From the NCBI GenBank assembly GCA_913055825.1, contig CAJXKB010000027.1:1-36014 (forward strand): a stretch of 36,014 nucleotides of DNA. The letters run 5' to 3'. The stretch's first letter is position 1, and every line of letters starts with the position of its first letter. This document shows positions 8,581-16,865 of this stretch, one piece after another. Origin of the DNA: an uncultured Bacteroidota bacterium (GTDB lineage: Bacteria > Bacteroidota > Bacteroidia > Bacteroidales > F082). A program made the translations under genes and the position numbers. The notes beneath the pieces were generated by a model, which searched no databases, was not told the DNA's origin, and saw nothing but the letters and a program-made list of their open reading frames with translations.

Positions 8581-8633
8581 AAATTAATAAATATGACACT
8601 ATTATGCAGATTACAAATCTTTCAGCCCGAAAG

Positions 8634-8656
8634 CTTCCGGATTGCAAATCCGGAAG
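8634..8656 (-). repeat. REP-like element, type B copy 1 (inverted relative to type A)
   Basis: Palindrome with 10-bp arms CTTCCGGATT/AATCCGGAAG around GCA. Its core GGATTGCAAATCC is the reverse complement of the type A core GGATTTGCAATCC, so A and B are opposite orientations of one family. A weaker relative, AGATTACAAATCT, lies at 8608-8620. Confidence 0.7.
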
Positions 8657-8693
8657 AGCACACAGCACACAAAAGTTACTAAATGATGTGCTC

Positions 8694-8750
8694 ATTCGGA
8701 TTTGCAATCCGAATGTAACAGGGCAAGAGGATTTACAATCCGGTCGAATA
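8694..8750 (+). repeat. REP-like element, type A copy 2
   Basis: Near-identical to the unit at 7969-8021: the palindrome at 8694-8714 is identical, then a second degenerate palindrome (GGATTTACAATCC at 8729-8741) follows. With the B element 38 bp upstream it forms a convergent pair like a bacterial interspersed mosaic element. Confidence 0.75.
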
Positions 8751-8809
8751 AATCTACAACATGAAAAACGATAATAAAAATAATAGTTTAAGATTTCATG
8801 GCCTCAGAA

Positions 8810-8832
8810 CTTCCGGAATGCAAATCCGGAAG
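8810..8832 (-). repeat. REP-like element, type B copy 2
   Basis: CTTCCGGAATGCAAATCCGGAAG, differing by one central base from the copy at 8634. It ends 12 bp before the ATG of the barrel gene, so it lies in the probable 5' leader of that gene. Confidence 0.7.
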
Positions 8833-8844
8833 AGCATTGTAAAC

Positions 8845-9999
8845 ATGAAAAAAATACTTTTCATTTTCATTTTTTATCTAAGTGGCAATTTGCTAATTGC
8901 CCAGAATAACCACACATTCACTGCCGGAGGTTTTCTTGAATATGCCAACACCAGCTGGGCACTGCCCCATTTAAAACAATGGAGTGAACTTTCAGGAGCC
9001 TACACTCGCATAAACCTCGATTGGTACGCTACGTCCAATTTTTCCCTGCATGCCGGCATACGCAATAATTTCCTTTTTGGTTCAATGATGGCCGGTTTGT
9101 ACCCATATTACGAGCAGATGCTTACCACTGATGACGGACTTATGGATCTCACTTTTAAATTAGCCGGCGATTCCTCCTCACTCCTGCTTTCAAATACCGA
9201 CCGCCTGTATTTCAAATGGACATTAAACAAATTTGAAATTACCGTAGGCCGCCAGCGTATCAATTGGGGGATTAATATGGTCTGGAATCCCAACGATATT
9301 TTCAATACTTACAATTATTTTGATTTCGATTATGTGGAACGTCCCGGTAGCGATGCTGTCCTGCTTCAGTATTATACAGGCAATTTGTCATCCATTCAGG
9401 TTGCCGCTAAACTCAATAAAAACAAAGAACTTACGGCAGCCATCCTTTACAAATTCAACCTGGCCAACTACGACTTTCAGGTAATGGGCGGTGTTATGCA
9501 AAAAGATGTGGTTGCCGGTTTCGGATGGGCCGGACAAATTGGAAAAGCAGGATTTACAGGTGAAGTTAGCTATTTTAGAAATGCAAAACATTTTTCAGAT
9601 TCAACCGGCCAGTTTGTGGCTTCTGTAAGTGCCAACTATACTTTTAAAAACAGCCTGTTCCTAAATGCCTCTTTTATTTACAACAGCAAAGGCACCACCG
9701 GAAAAGCCGGTTTAACAAATTATTTCATCAATGGAAACCTTAACCCCAAAACACTTACTTTTTCACGATTCGATTTGTTTTCCGAAGTATCATATCCCAT
9801 AACCCCACTGATAAAAGTGGATGCTTCGGCCATGATCAATCCCAACGATGGTTCTGTATTTGCCGGTCCGTCGGTAGACTTCAGCCTGACTGAGAATTTG
9901 GAATTTTTCCTCATGGGACAATTATTTTTTGGCGATCAGGGGACCGAGTTTGGGCATTACGGTAAACTAATCTATGCCCGGCTGAAGTGGTCGTTTTAA
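8845..9999 (+). CDS. Outer-membrane beta-barrel protein, likely partner of the LolA/FtsX/LolD system
   Basis: A 384-aa protein with a signal peptide (MKKILFIFIFYLSGNLLIAQ) and alternating amphipathic strands ending in a terminal aromatic (RLKWSF), typical of outer-membrane barrels. The ATG at 8845 is chosen because the longer frame from 8761 runs through a REP palindrome before reaching this signal. A conserved-looking segment, GRQRINWG then MVWNPNDIF at about residues 140-162, resembles the G-R-Q-x-W-G pattern of DUF1302-like porins found beside LolA-like/lipid-export genes; that family call is from memory. It is the likely outer-membrane end of the upstream operon, though the REP array may give it its own transcription or processing. 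Confidence 0.75.
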   Translation: MKKILFIFIFYLSGNLLIAQNNHTFTAGGFLEYANTSWALPHLKQWSELSGAYTRINLDWYATSNFSLHAGIRNNFLFGSMMAGLYPYYEQMLTTDDGLMDLTFKLAGDSSSLLLSNTDRLYFKWTLNKFEITVGRQRINWGINMVWNPNDIFNTYNYFDFDYVERPGSDAVLLQYYTGNLSSIQVAAKLNKNKELTAAILYKFNLANYDFQVMGGVMQKDVVAGFGWAGQIGKAGFTGEVSYFRNAKHFSDSTGQFVASVSANYTFKNSLFLNASFIYNSKGTTGKAGLTNYFINGNLNPKTLTFSRFDLFSEVSYPITPLIKVDASAMINPNDGSVFAGPSVDFSLTENLEFFLMGQLFFGDQGTEFGHYGKLIYARLKWSF

Positions 10000-10043
10000 A
10001 ATAACCCGCATTTAAAGTTTCACATTAAAAGCTGAATATTTTC

Positions 10044-10051
10044 TACCTTTG
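10044..10051 (+). promoter_or_regulatory. -7 promoter element of the HdeD-like gene
   Basis: TACCTTTG, a full TAnnTTTG match 15 bp before the ATG at 10067. A TTTC about 22 bp upstream could be a degenerate -33 element. The predicted leader is very short. Confidence 0.5.
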
Positions 10052-10066
10052 TGTAAAATTCAAACT

Positions 10067-10585
10067 ATGAAACTCGCACTTCGCTACATACGATCATTGC
10101 TATTTTTATTTCCGGCCGGCATGGCCCTTGCCACCAACGCTTCCCTTGAAGGACTGTCCATTGCTTTTGGCATTGTTGCGCTAACAGGAGCTTTTGCCAC
10201 CACAATTTATCTGTTTCTTCATTTTGATGAAAAATTAAATGACAAAATTGTCATGGAACTCCTTGCAGATGCCTTTTTTGGCTTGATTTTGTTCACCTAT
10301 CCCAATCCGGACGGCCGATTTTTCCTACTTGTGTTTTCAGCCTGGATTTTTATCATGGGCCTTTTGTTCATTACCCGCGGGCTTACCAAAGCAGGCATTG
10401 AAAACTTCTACTGGTTTTATCTCCTTACCGGGATTACGTACATCATCGCTGCCTTTGTCATCACCAACTACAATCCCGACTTCATGGCCACGATTCCTTT
10501 TGTACTTGGCATCGTACTGGTGGTTTATTCCTTTGTCAATATGTACCTTATGGTCAAAAGAAAAGGTGACATCTATAGCAATTAA
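10067..10585 (+). CDS. HdeD/DUF308-like multipass membrane protein
   Basis: 172 aa with about six hydrophobic helices in pairs and short loops, resembling the HdeD (DUF308) family of small inner-membrane proteins linked in E. coli to acid stress. The ATG at 10067 is preferred to an in-frame TTG at 10049, which would overlap the predicted promoter. It stands alone, convergent with the lipoprotein gene that ends at 10678. No enzymatic motif is visible and its role here is unknown. Confidence 0.65.
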   Translation: MKLALRYIRSLLFLFPAGMALATNASLEGLSIAFGIVALTGAFATTIYLFLHFDEKLNDKIVMELLADAFFGLILFTYPNPDGRFFLLVFSAWIFIMGLLFITRGLTKAGIENFYWFYLLTGITYIIAAFVITNYNPDFMATIPFVLGIVLVVYSFVNMYLMVKRKGDIYSN

Positions 10586-10677
10586 CGGGTAGATGTTCAT
10601 TGTTTTATTTAAATCGGTACTTGCTTTAGCAATAGTATATGCCAAGAATTAATTTCTTATTGCTGCTTATCAACTCA

Positions 10678-13143
10678 TCATTTATTATGCGTATAAATCA
10701 GACTGGCATTTCGATATCCCGATTTGTCTTCATACCAGTCCGGAAATGAAGTTCCATCGCTTTGCGCCCAATCGGCAAAATGTAGATAAGCCTGTGTAAT
10801 ATCCTGTTTTTCAATTGGATATTCAAACACCGTAGGGATATTGATAGCCCAAGGCAGGTTTTTATCCGTTTTGTAATAAACCCCTGTGGCTGCATTGGTA
10901 GCATCATCAAGCCTGCCAAAATAGATGGTATTCACCAAATCAGTAGGATGGTAACCTGGCAAATGAACTTCGACACCACGTTCCTGGTTCACAAAAATGA
11001 ATGGGTTAAAATTACCAATATCCAAATCGTTATATTTAACTGCTCCACCTGTTGCAAACGCGCCATTATCATAAAAAGAGAGCTGCATAACTATGGTGTC
11101 CGGTTCTACATATGATGCTGATAATTCAGTATTTACGCCTATACCCGTCCCCGGATAAGGCATTAAACGCCAGGAATCATCATATACGATCACTGTGGCT
11201 TTAGATTGGCCGCTTTCCAAACCATTGGGATCAAGATTAATAATGCTATTGCTTGCCAAATCGGAACCTGTTGCACTAATAATCTGATCCGGTGAAACGT
11301 TGGGTAACTGGAATCCGAAACCATTATGGTAAGAAGCACCGAAAGCATACACAATAAAAGTTGCATTAATTGTCTGCACCCGTTCCTGTTCATCTTTTGT
11401 CACTGCAAAATCATAATTAATCACCAAATCATTAAAATCATAATCTCCTTTTGCCGGCCATAAATCTTCATAAGCCAATGTACCTGTGGTAGTGGCCGTG
11501 GTTGTACCCGTACCACCCGTACCGCCTGTACCTCCACCGCCGCTTACGGTTCCACAAAGAGCTTTATTGTCTTTACTGGTTCCGGCCATCAGGGTAAAAT
11601 CACCATAGGTATTGCCAACAGTTGGGTTATTATCACATTTAGTGCTGAGGCTGGTGTTTTTTGAACCATCCACATAAAAATACAAGGTTTTGTCAAATTT
11701 ACCGTCATGACCCGAACCGGTAAAGCTGAAGCTGGCTCCGGGCTGTACAGTTCCCGAGAAAATTTGTTTCTGGTGCTTCTTTTCTTTTACCTTTATTTGA
11801 GCAGCCGTGCTACCGTCGTAACGCATAGTTAATGAATGTAATTGTTGCTCACAACCGCATTGGGAAGTTGGTTTTTCACACAGATGCAATTCAGCCTTAC
11901 TGGTACCGTCAACAATTGTGAAATCACCATATACATCTCCTTTATAAATATTTACCGAACAACTGGTATGGATGGAGGTGTTTTTCACACCATCGACAAA
12001 AACATAAATAGTATTATCCATTTTGTTATCGTTGCCCGAACCATGAAAACTGAAACTAGCCCCCGCGTCTACCGATTCGTTAAACAAAACCGTTCCTGTC
12101 TTTTTTTCTTTAACCTTTATGGTTGCCGGAGAAGAACCGTTATATTTTAATGTAAGTGTGCGCAACCCTTTTTCACATCCACAATCATCACTACCCCCGG
12201 TATGGGGGCAAGTAAAATAACCTAAATCTTTTCCGTCATCAAAATTCAGGTTAATGAGTTCGGCTGCATTTTGTATATCCTGAATGGAATAGCCGCTCAA
12301 TCCTCCGCCACCTAAAGCTTTATTGGCAATCACCAAGAATTCATCAATGCTCATCCCTTCAAATTTACCAAGAGCAAACACCAAGCTTCCAAGTTTCTGC
12401 GCATTCGTCCCTAAAAATCCGGCCTTGTCAAATTTCACATTCAAAATAGCCGCTACTATCTGGCCGCCCCAGTTTCCGGCTACTTTTTGTCTGCTTAACG
12501 GATTAGTATAACTTTTAGTCAGTACTTTGGAACGTCCTGTTCCCGGCAGGAAAGCAGCAGCATCATTTGAAGTTGTTAAGCGGATATAAAAATGATCTTT
12601 GTCACCTGCAATTAAACCATTTGGGAATACGGCATCAAAATGGGCATCACGAACGGAACCCCCATTTTGGCCATGGGCTTTGGCATGCCATCCACCCTGG
12701 CTGTACGTTTTAAAACCGGAGAGATCACAGTTGAAAGTCGCCTGGCTTTTAAACTGATTATAATTGTAAACCATATCGCTCCCCACCCCGGCAATAACCG
12801 GCTTGTACTGATCCCCTGAACCATAAACCAGTTTTACCATATTATAACTGGATGGAACTGTAATTTTGGTAGCAACATTACCGGTATTTGGATTGGCATA
12901 ACCCACATAAAGCAGGCGTGTATTATCTATCGAATAAACTTTTAATGTTTTACCTTTGTCTTCATCGGGCAAAGTCACATTGACATCCACTGTTTTTGTG
13001 GTTTTCCAATTAAAATCATTACTAACTACCAAATCGTTCATGGATGTAACGGGGGTTTCCTGGCTACCCGGTTTTGGTTTATTACATCCGGCTACCAAAA
13101 GGGCCATTAAAAAAAATGCTGCGACAGATCGTGAGATTTTCAT
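10678..13143 (-). CDS. LruC domain-containing lipoprotein with two internal Cys-bearing repeats
   Basis: An 821-aa surface or periplasmic lipoprotein. The signal ends in lipobox LVAGC with acylation at Cys20. Residues about 35-130 (from NDLVVSNDFNWKTTKTVDV) form a domain shared with the neighbour at 13287. Two repeats of about 105 aa begin CGCEKGLRTLTLKYNG (about 318) and CGCEQQLHSLTMRYDG (about 428), each with K-V-K-E-K-K, a G-A-S-F-S-F turn and a V-D-G-x-K-N-T-S segment. A Gly/Thr-rich linker precedes the C-terminal LruC/DUF4842 domain, which starts LAYEDLWPAKGDYDFNDLVINY near residue 555. The D-x-D-x-N-D region looks calcium-binding. Function is not established for the family; adhesion or surface display is plausible. 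Confidence 0.85.
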   Translation of the reverse strand: MKISRSVAAFFLMALLVAGCNKPKPGSQETPVTSMNDLVVSNDFNWKTTKTVDVNVTLPDEDKGKTLKVYSIDNTRLLYVGYANPNTGNVATKITVPSSYNMVKLVYGSGDQYKPVIAGVGSDMVYNYNQFKSQATFNCDLSGFKTYSQGGWHAKAHGQNGGSVRDAHFDAVFPNGLIAGDKDHFYIRLTTSNDAAAFLPGTGRSKVLTKSYTNPLSRQKVAGNWGGQIVAAILNVKFDKAGFLGTNAQKLGSLVFALGKFEGMSIDEFLVIANKALGGGGLSGYSIQDIQNAAELINLNFDDGKDLGYFTCPHTGGSDDCGCEKGLRTLTLKYNGSSPATIKVKEKKTGTVLFNESVDAGASFSFHGSGNDNKMDNTIYVFVDGVKNTSIHTSCSVNIYKGDVYGDFTIVDGTSKAELHLCEKPTSQCGCEQQLHSLTMRYDGSTAAQIKVKEKKHQKQIFSGTVQPGASFSFTGSGHDGKFDKTLYFYVDGSKNTSLSTKCDNNPTVGNTYGDFTLMAGTSKDNKALCGTVSGGGGTGGTGGTGTTTATTTGTLAYEDLWPAKGDYDFNDLVINYDFAVTKDEQERVQTINATFIVYAFGASYHNGFGFQLPNVSPDQIISATGSDLASNSIINLDPNGLESGQSKATVIVYDDSWRLMPYPGTGIGVNTELSASYVEPDTIVMQLSFYDNGAFATGGAVKYNDLDIGNFNPFIFVNQERGVEVHLPGYHPTDLVNTIYFGRLDDATNAATGVYYKTDKNLPWAINIPTVFEYPIEKQDITQAYLHFADWAQSDGTSFPDWYEDKSGYRNASLIYTHNK

Positions 13144-13286
13144 TGTTTCAGGAATTATAATTATTTAAATTTAAAAGAACTTGATAATATGTTGTTCCAA
13201 AAAGTATAAAAGTACAAAAAGTCCAATCAAATGCAAAATATTAACGTAAAGGTTCCAGGCAGCACAGACTCCGCCCGGAACATATT

Positions 13287-15758
13287 TTAATTATGTGTAT
13301 AAATTAACGAATTGTTACGGTAGCCCGGATTATTCAGATACCAGTCAGGGTAAAGCTGTCCGCTACTTTCAGCCCATTCGGCAAAATGCAGATAAACTTG
13401 CGTAATATCTTGTTTCTCTATAGGATATTCAAATACAACAGGCAAATTAATAGCCCATGGCAAATTAGTTGCTGTCAGATAATAACGATTGGTTGCCGGA
13501 TTACTGTCATCGTCACCCGTTGTAAGCAAAGCAGAGTTTGCAAGGTCAGATGGTGCATAATCGGGCCTGTGAACTTCAACCCCTCTTTGCTGATTTACTA
13601 TGATGAATGGGTTGAAATTTCCAATATCAAGTTGTGAAAAGGTCAATGATCCTCCTGCAGGCACCACCCCATTATCCATAAAGTCCATATCAACAACAAG
13701 CGTTGCCGGTGTTACATAAGGTGCGCTGGGGTCGGTATTCACCCCAATTCCTATTCCGGGATGTTGCATTTGGTCAAAAGAGTCGTCGTAAACCACAACG
13801 GTTGCTTTTGATTGTCCGGCTTCCAAACCGTTTGAAGCCAACTGGATGATGCTGTTGTTTTTCAAGCTATAACCTGTTACATTATTAATCTGATTAGGTG
13901 ATACATTTGGCAGGGTGAACCCAAAGCCGTTGTAAAATCCGGCTCCAAAAGCGTAAATAGTGAAGGTTGCTTTAATGTGAACAATTTCTTCAGATAGGTT
14001 TTTGGTGATCTTGAAATTGTAATTGATTACCAAGTCGTTAAAATCATAATCACCTTTGTAAGGCCACAAGTCTTCATAAGCCAGAGTTCCCGTATAATTA
14101 ACATTCGTCCCACCACAAGCGCTATTATCAACTGTTAACGGATGAATTATGATATCGGTTAAACCTTGTGTATCTTTTACCTTCAGATGGACATTGTACG
14201 TATTTTCCGTAGAATATTGATGAATGGCAGTTTTTGATGTGGACCATGGAGTATCCCACGTCCCATCACCATCAAAGTCCCATTTTACTTTCAAATCGGC
14301 CGTAGCATTTTCATTATCACTCACCCCTGAGGCGTCAAAATGAACGGTTGTAGAAGTAGTTACACAAGACGGGGCCCAATCAAATGCGGCAACAGGTGGA
14401 GTATTTCCACAACTATTGTCCACAGTTAAAGTATGTGTAACATCTGCAGTGGCGCCATCAGTATCCTTTACTTCCATTTTTACCGTGTAAGTTCCCTGAC
14501 TACTGTATATATGTGAAGTAGTTTTATCAGTGTCCCAACCTGTATCCCAGGTACCATCATTATCGAAATCCCAACGGACTTCGAGGTTCGCAGTGGCATC
14601 TTCAGGATCAGTAACACCAGAAGCATCAAAATTAACTGTAGTTGATGTGGTAATACAGCCACTTGGTGTAAAGGTAAAGGCAGGAACAGGAGGCTGGTTA
14701 GCCCCACAGCCATTGTTATCAACCGTAATATCCATTGTAGCATCGTCGGTTAAACCGTCGCTGTCTCTTACTTCCATTTTTACCGTATAAGTTCCAGTGG
14801 CTCCGTATTGGTGAGTTACTGTTTTTGTAGTGCCAAAATTGGTATCCCAGGTGCCGTCGTTGTCAAAATCCCAACGTACTTCCAGGTTTGCCGTGGCATC
14901 TTCATTGTCGCTCACGCCGGAGGCATCAAAAGTAAAATCGGTATTGGTGGGCAAACAGGTAGCCGAAGCGGTAAAGGCCGCCGAAGGTGGGGTATTGCTA
15001 ACAGAGCATATGGGGCCGCCATTGGCACTTTCGCCTTCAATAATTATAAAATTGCCAAACTGCATACCCGCCAGGATGGTTTGAGAACAACTGGTGTGTA
15101 TTTCCACATTTTCTGTGCCGTTGATGTAGACCTTTATTGATGCGCCCATTTTATTGTTGGTGTTTGCACCAATAAAACTAAAAGTTCCGTTTTGGGGTAC
15201 ATGATCTTCGAAAATGGGAAAGTTATGGTCGCTTCCTTTTTTCTGGGTTACTTTGATTAGCGGGTTGGTTTCTGTGCCGGTATATTTCAATTTCAAACTG
15301 GATATCTGCCCGTCACAAGCGCCACAAACATCGTTAGAACTTTTTGTACTGTGGAACGTATAGCTGAGCGATTGGTCATCAACGCCCACCAGAACCGCAT
15401 TTCCACTGTTACTGTCTCCAATTTTCAACTGAAGCATATTTTCATAAGCAGGAATCGTAATACGGGTCCTCAGGTGAATGCTCTTGTCAGCAGAGTAACC
15501 TACAAAATAGGTTCTTTTCCCATCTTGGGAAAGAATATACAACTTTTGTTGTTTAGCTGCATTTGGAAGATTGACCGATACGTCAAGGGTTTTGGTTGTT
15601 TTCCAATCAAAATTGGGATCAACCACCAGGTCGTTCATGCTCTTTACAACACTTTGTTTAGTTTGGTTTTGCCGATCCTGTACATCAGGAGCTTTCTGGC
15701 ATGAGTGGAAACCCCAGACTGTTAGCATCAACATCAGCAAATAAATTAGTTTTTTCAT
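13287..15758 (-). CDS. LruC domain-containing lipoprotein with three PKD domains
   Basis: An 823-aa lipoprotein, paralogous to the preceding gene at both ends. The signal has Cys20 in GFHSC. The N-terminal NDLVVDPNFDWKTTKTLDV domain and one Cys-bearing repeat (CGACDGQISSLKLKYTG, about 143) are followed by three PKD domains at about 253-345, 352-445 and 446-535. Each PKD domain has WDFD(N/G)DGTWDT, the usual calcium-binding-like loop. The C-terminal LruC/DUF4842 domain starts LAYEDLWPYKGDYDFNDLVINY near 557 and ends SLIYTHN, as in the paralogue. PKD domains are extracellular Ig-like modules that space or bind polysaccharide or protein. The 143-bp gap to the first gene holds no perfect TAnnTTTG. 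Confidence 0.87.
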   Translation of the reverse strand: MKKLIYLLMLMLTVWGFHSCQKAPDVQDRQNQTKQSVVKSMNDLVVDPNFDWKTTKTLDVSVNLPNAAKQQKLYILSQDGKRTYFVGYSADKSIHLRTRITIPAYENMLQLKIGDSNSGNAVLVGVDDQSLSYTFHSTKSSNDVCGACDGQISSLKLKYTGTETNPLIKVTQKKGSDHNFPIFEDHVPQNGTFSFIGANTNNKMGASIKVYINGTENVEIHTSCSQTILAGMQFGNFIIIEGESANGGPICSVSNTPPSAAFTASATCLPTNTDFTFDASGVSDNEDATANLEVRWDFDNDGTWDTNFGTTKTVTHQYGATGTYTVKMEVRDSDGLTDDATMDITVDNNGCGANQPPVPAFTFTPSGCITTSTTVNFDASGVTDPEDATANLEVRWDFDNDGTWDTGWDTDKTTSHIYSSQGTYTVKMEVKDTDGATADVTHTLTVDNSCGNTPPVAAFDWAPSCVTTSTTVHFDASGVSDNENATADLKVKWDFDGDGTWDTPWSTSKTAIHQYSTENTYNVHLKVKDTQGLTDIIIHPLTVDNSACGGTNVNYTGTLAYEDLWPYKGDYDFNDLVINYNFKITKNLSEEIVHIKATFTIYAFGAGFYNGFGFTLPNVSPNQINNVTGYSLKNNSIIQLASNGLEAGQSKATVVVYDDSFDQMQHPGIGIGVNTDPSAPYVTPATLVVDMDFMDNGVVPAGGSLTFSQLDIGNFNPFIIVNQQRGVEVHRPDYAPSDLANSALLTTGDDDSNPATNRYYLTATNLPWAINLPVVFEYPIEKQDITQVYLHFAEWAESSGQLYPDWYLNNPGYRNNSLIYTHN

Positions 15759-15943
15759 GGCAATAGATAGTTAGAACAAGAAAAGCAGGGAAATATTCAT
15801 GCCACAAAAAGAAAGTTCATTTTAACATACTGCTTTACAGTTGATTACGTATTTTGGGATTGGTTTTTCTGAATTATAGAAGCGGGAAATGGTCTCAAAA
15901 TGGGAATCATTTTCCATTTTATGGAAAAGCATTAAACGTGGAA

Positions 15944-15981
15944 CAAAAAAAGCCACTCAAATAAAATTATCTGAGTGGCTT
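15944..15981 (-). terminator. Rho-independent terminator of tRNA-Glu
   Basis: A perfect 10-bp stem, AAGCCACTCA at 15950-15959 and TGAGTGGCTT at 15972-15981, with a 12-nt loop. On the minus strand a T run follows (A tract at 15945-15950 on the plus strand). It lies 23 bp beyond the tRNA 3' end. Confidence 0.85.
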
Positions 15982-16003
15982 AACATTCTCATTTAGAGCG
16001 TTT

Positions 16004-16080
16004 TGGTAGTCCGTACGGGATTTGAACCCGTGTTACCAGGATGAAAACCTGGCGTCCTGACCTGGCTAGACGAACGGACC
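16004..16080 (-). tRNA. tRNA-Glu (anticodon TTC)
   Basis: Cloverleaf seen on the minus strand. The 7-bp acceptor is GGTCCGT/ACGGACT with one G-T wobble. The anticodon stem CCAGG/CCTGG encloses TTTTCAT, giving anticodon TTC. The T arm is CGGGTTCGAATCCCG, the discriminator is A, and CCA is encoded (16004-16006). It is flanked by a promoter and a terminator of its own. Confidence 0.95.
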
Positions 16081-16099
16081 GTGGGTCATTTTGGAGGTG

Positions 16100-16129
16100 C
16101 AAAAGTAAAAAAATTTTCTTTCCACCAAA
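16100..16129 (-). promoter_or_regulatory. Promoter of tRNA-Glu (-33 TTTG and -7 TACTTTTG)
   Basis: On the minus strand, TTTG at 16126-16129 and TACTTTTG at 16100-16107 are 18 bp apart, matching the Bacteroidota sigma factor consensus. The -7 box is 19 bp before the tRNA 5' end. Confidence 0.7.
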
Positions 16130-16155
16130 CTATTTCTGAAATTTTTTGATTTTTT

Positions 16156-16857
16156 TTAATCGGTAACATCCTGATCGGAGTAAAACTTAAATCCCAGGCG
16201 TTTTCCGGTTTTTAACGACATGGTATTAATCGTGTTTTTCATATCGTCAACCGTTAACAGTTTCACCTGTTCGTAAGGCGGAATTAGCAAATCAAAACTC
16301 AGGGTATAGCGAATAGCCGACTCAATAATTTGGTCGACATGTATTTTATCAATTTTATGCTGGCGGAAATTATTGTAGTGAAAACCAAGCTCACTTTTCC
16401 CATCTATAAAATAATGTTTCTCACCATTCACAAAAATTCGTCCAATGAGATATCCCAGATCGTTAACACGATTGTATTTAAACGAATCGGTAAGAAAATT
16501 ATAAACATGGATAATTCCGCAATAAGACCGGCTGGGGTCATCCTGAATATATTTAGTTTGCATTACTTTATGATCGCGTGGAATTTCAAAAATATTGGTA
16601 TGTAAAATAAATATCAGTGTATCACCGCCGAACTTCATCGAAAATTCAAAATCGCCATGAGGTTCAACCTCAAGGGGAACCGGAAAGTCCGACTTATTAT
16701 TTTTAGGATATGTTTTGTACTCGGCAGCCATTTGACTTGCCACCGATTTAAAAACCTTAAATGCATCTATTGCAGAAGCATACACCTGTTGTTTCATGGC
16801 TGACTTCTCAACCAGTTCTGAAAACAGTGCTTCATGCAGGATCTTTGATTTTTTCAT
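16156..16857 (-). CDS. Conserved-looking hypothetical cytoplasmic protein
   Basis: 233 aa, no signal peptide and no transmembrane segment. I do not recognise the family. It starts with a charged helical region (MKKSKILHEALFSELVEKSAM), followed by a mixed region with many aromatic residues, for example YCGIIHVYNFLTD and GYLIGRIFVNGEKHYFIDG, suggesting a compact alpha/beta fold. The start ATG at 16857 is 8 bp after the PorT stop, so it is the last protein gene of the aspC-hldA-ubiE-porT run. Codon use and composition match its neighbours, so it looks like core Bacteroidota content and not acquired DNA. Confidence 0.7.
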   Translation of the reverse strand: MKKSKILHEALFSELVEKSAMKQQVYASAIDAFKVFKSVASQMAAEYKTYPKNNKSDFPVPLEVEPHGDFEFSMKFGGDTLIFILHTNIFEIPRDHKVMQTKYIQDDPSRSYCGIIHVYNFLTDSFKYNRVNDLGYLIGRIFVNGEKHYFIDGKSELGFHYNNFRQHKIDKIHVDQIIESAIRYTLSFDLLIPPYEQVKLLTVDDMKNTINTMSLKTGKRLGFKFYSDQDVTD

Positions 16858-16865
16858 CTTAAAAA

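Noticed and set aside
8761-8844. Upstream start of the barrel gene with 28 extra residues
   Set aside because: The extra codons are a translated REP palindrome and would bury the signal peptide; ATG 8845 gives a clean signal.
10586-10677. Bidirectional terminator between the HdeD-like gene and the LruC lipoprotein
   Set aside because: Only weak dyads (AGCAATA/TATTGCT with a 23-nt loop) are present and no T run follows, so I do not list it.
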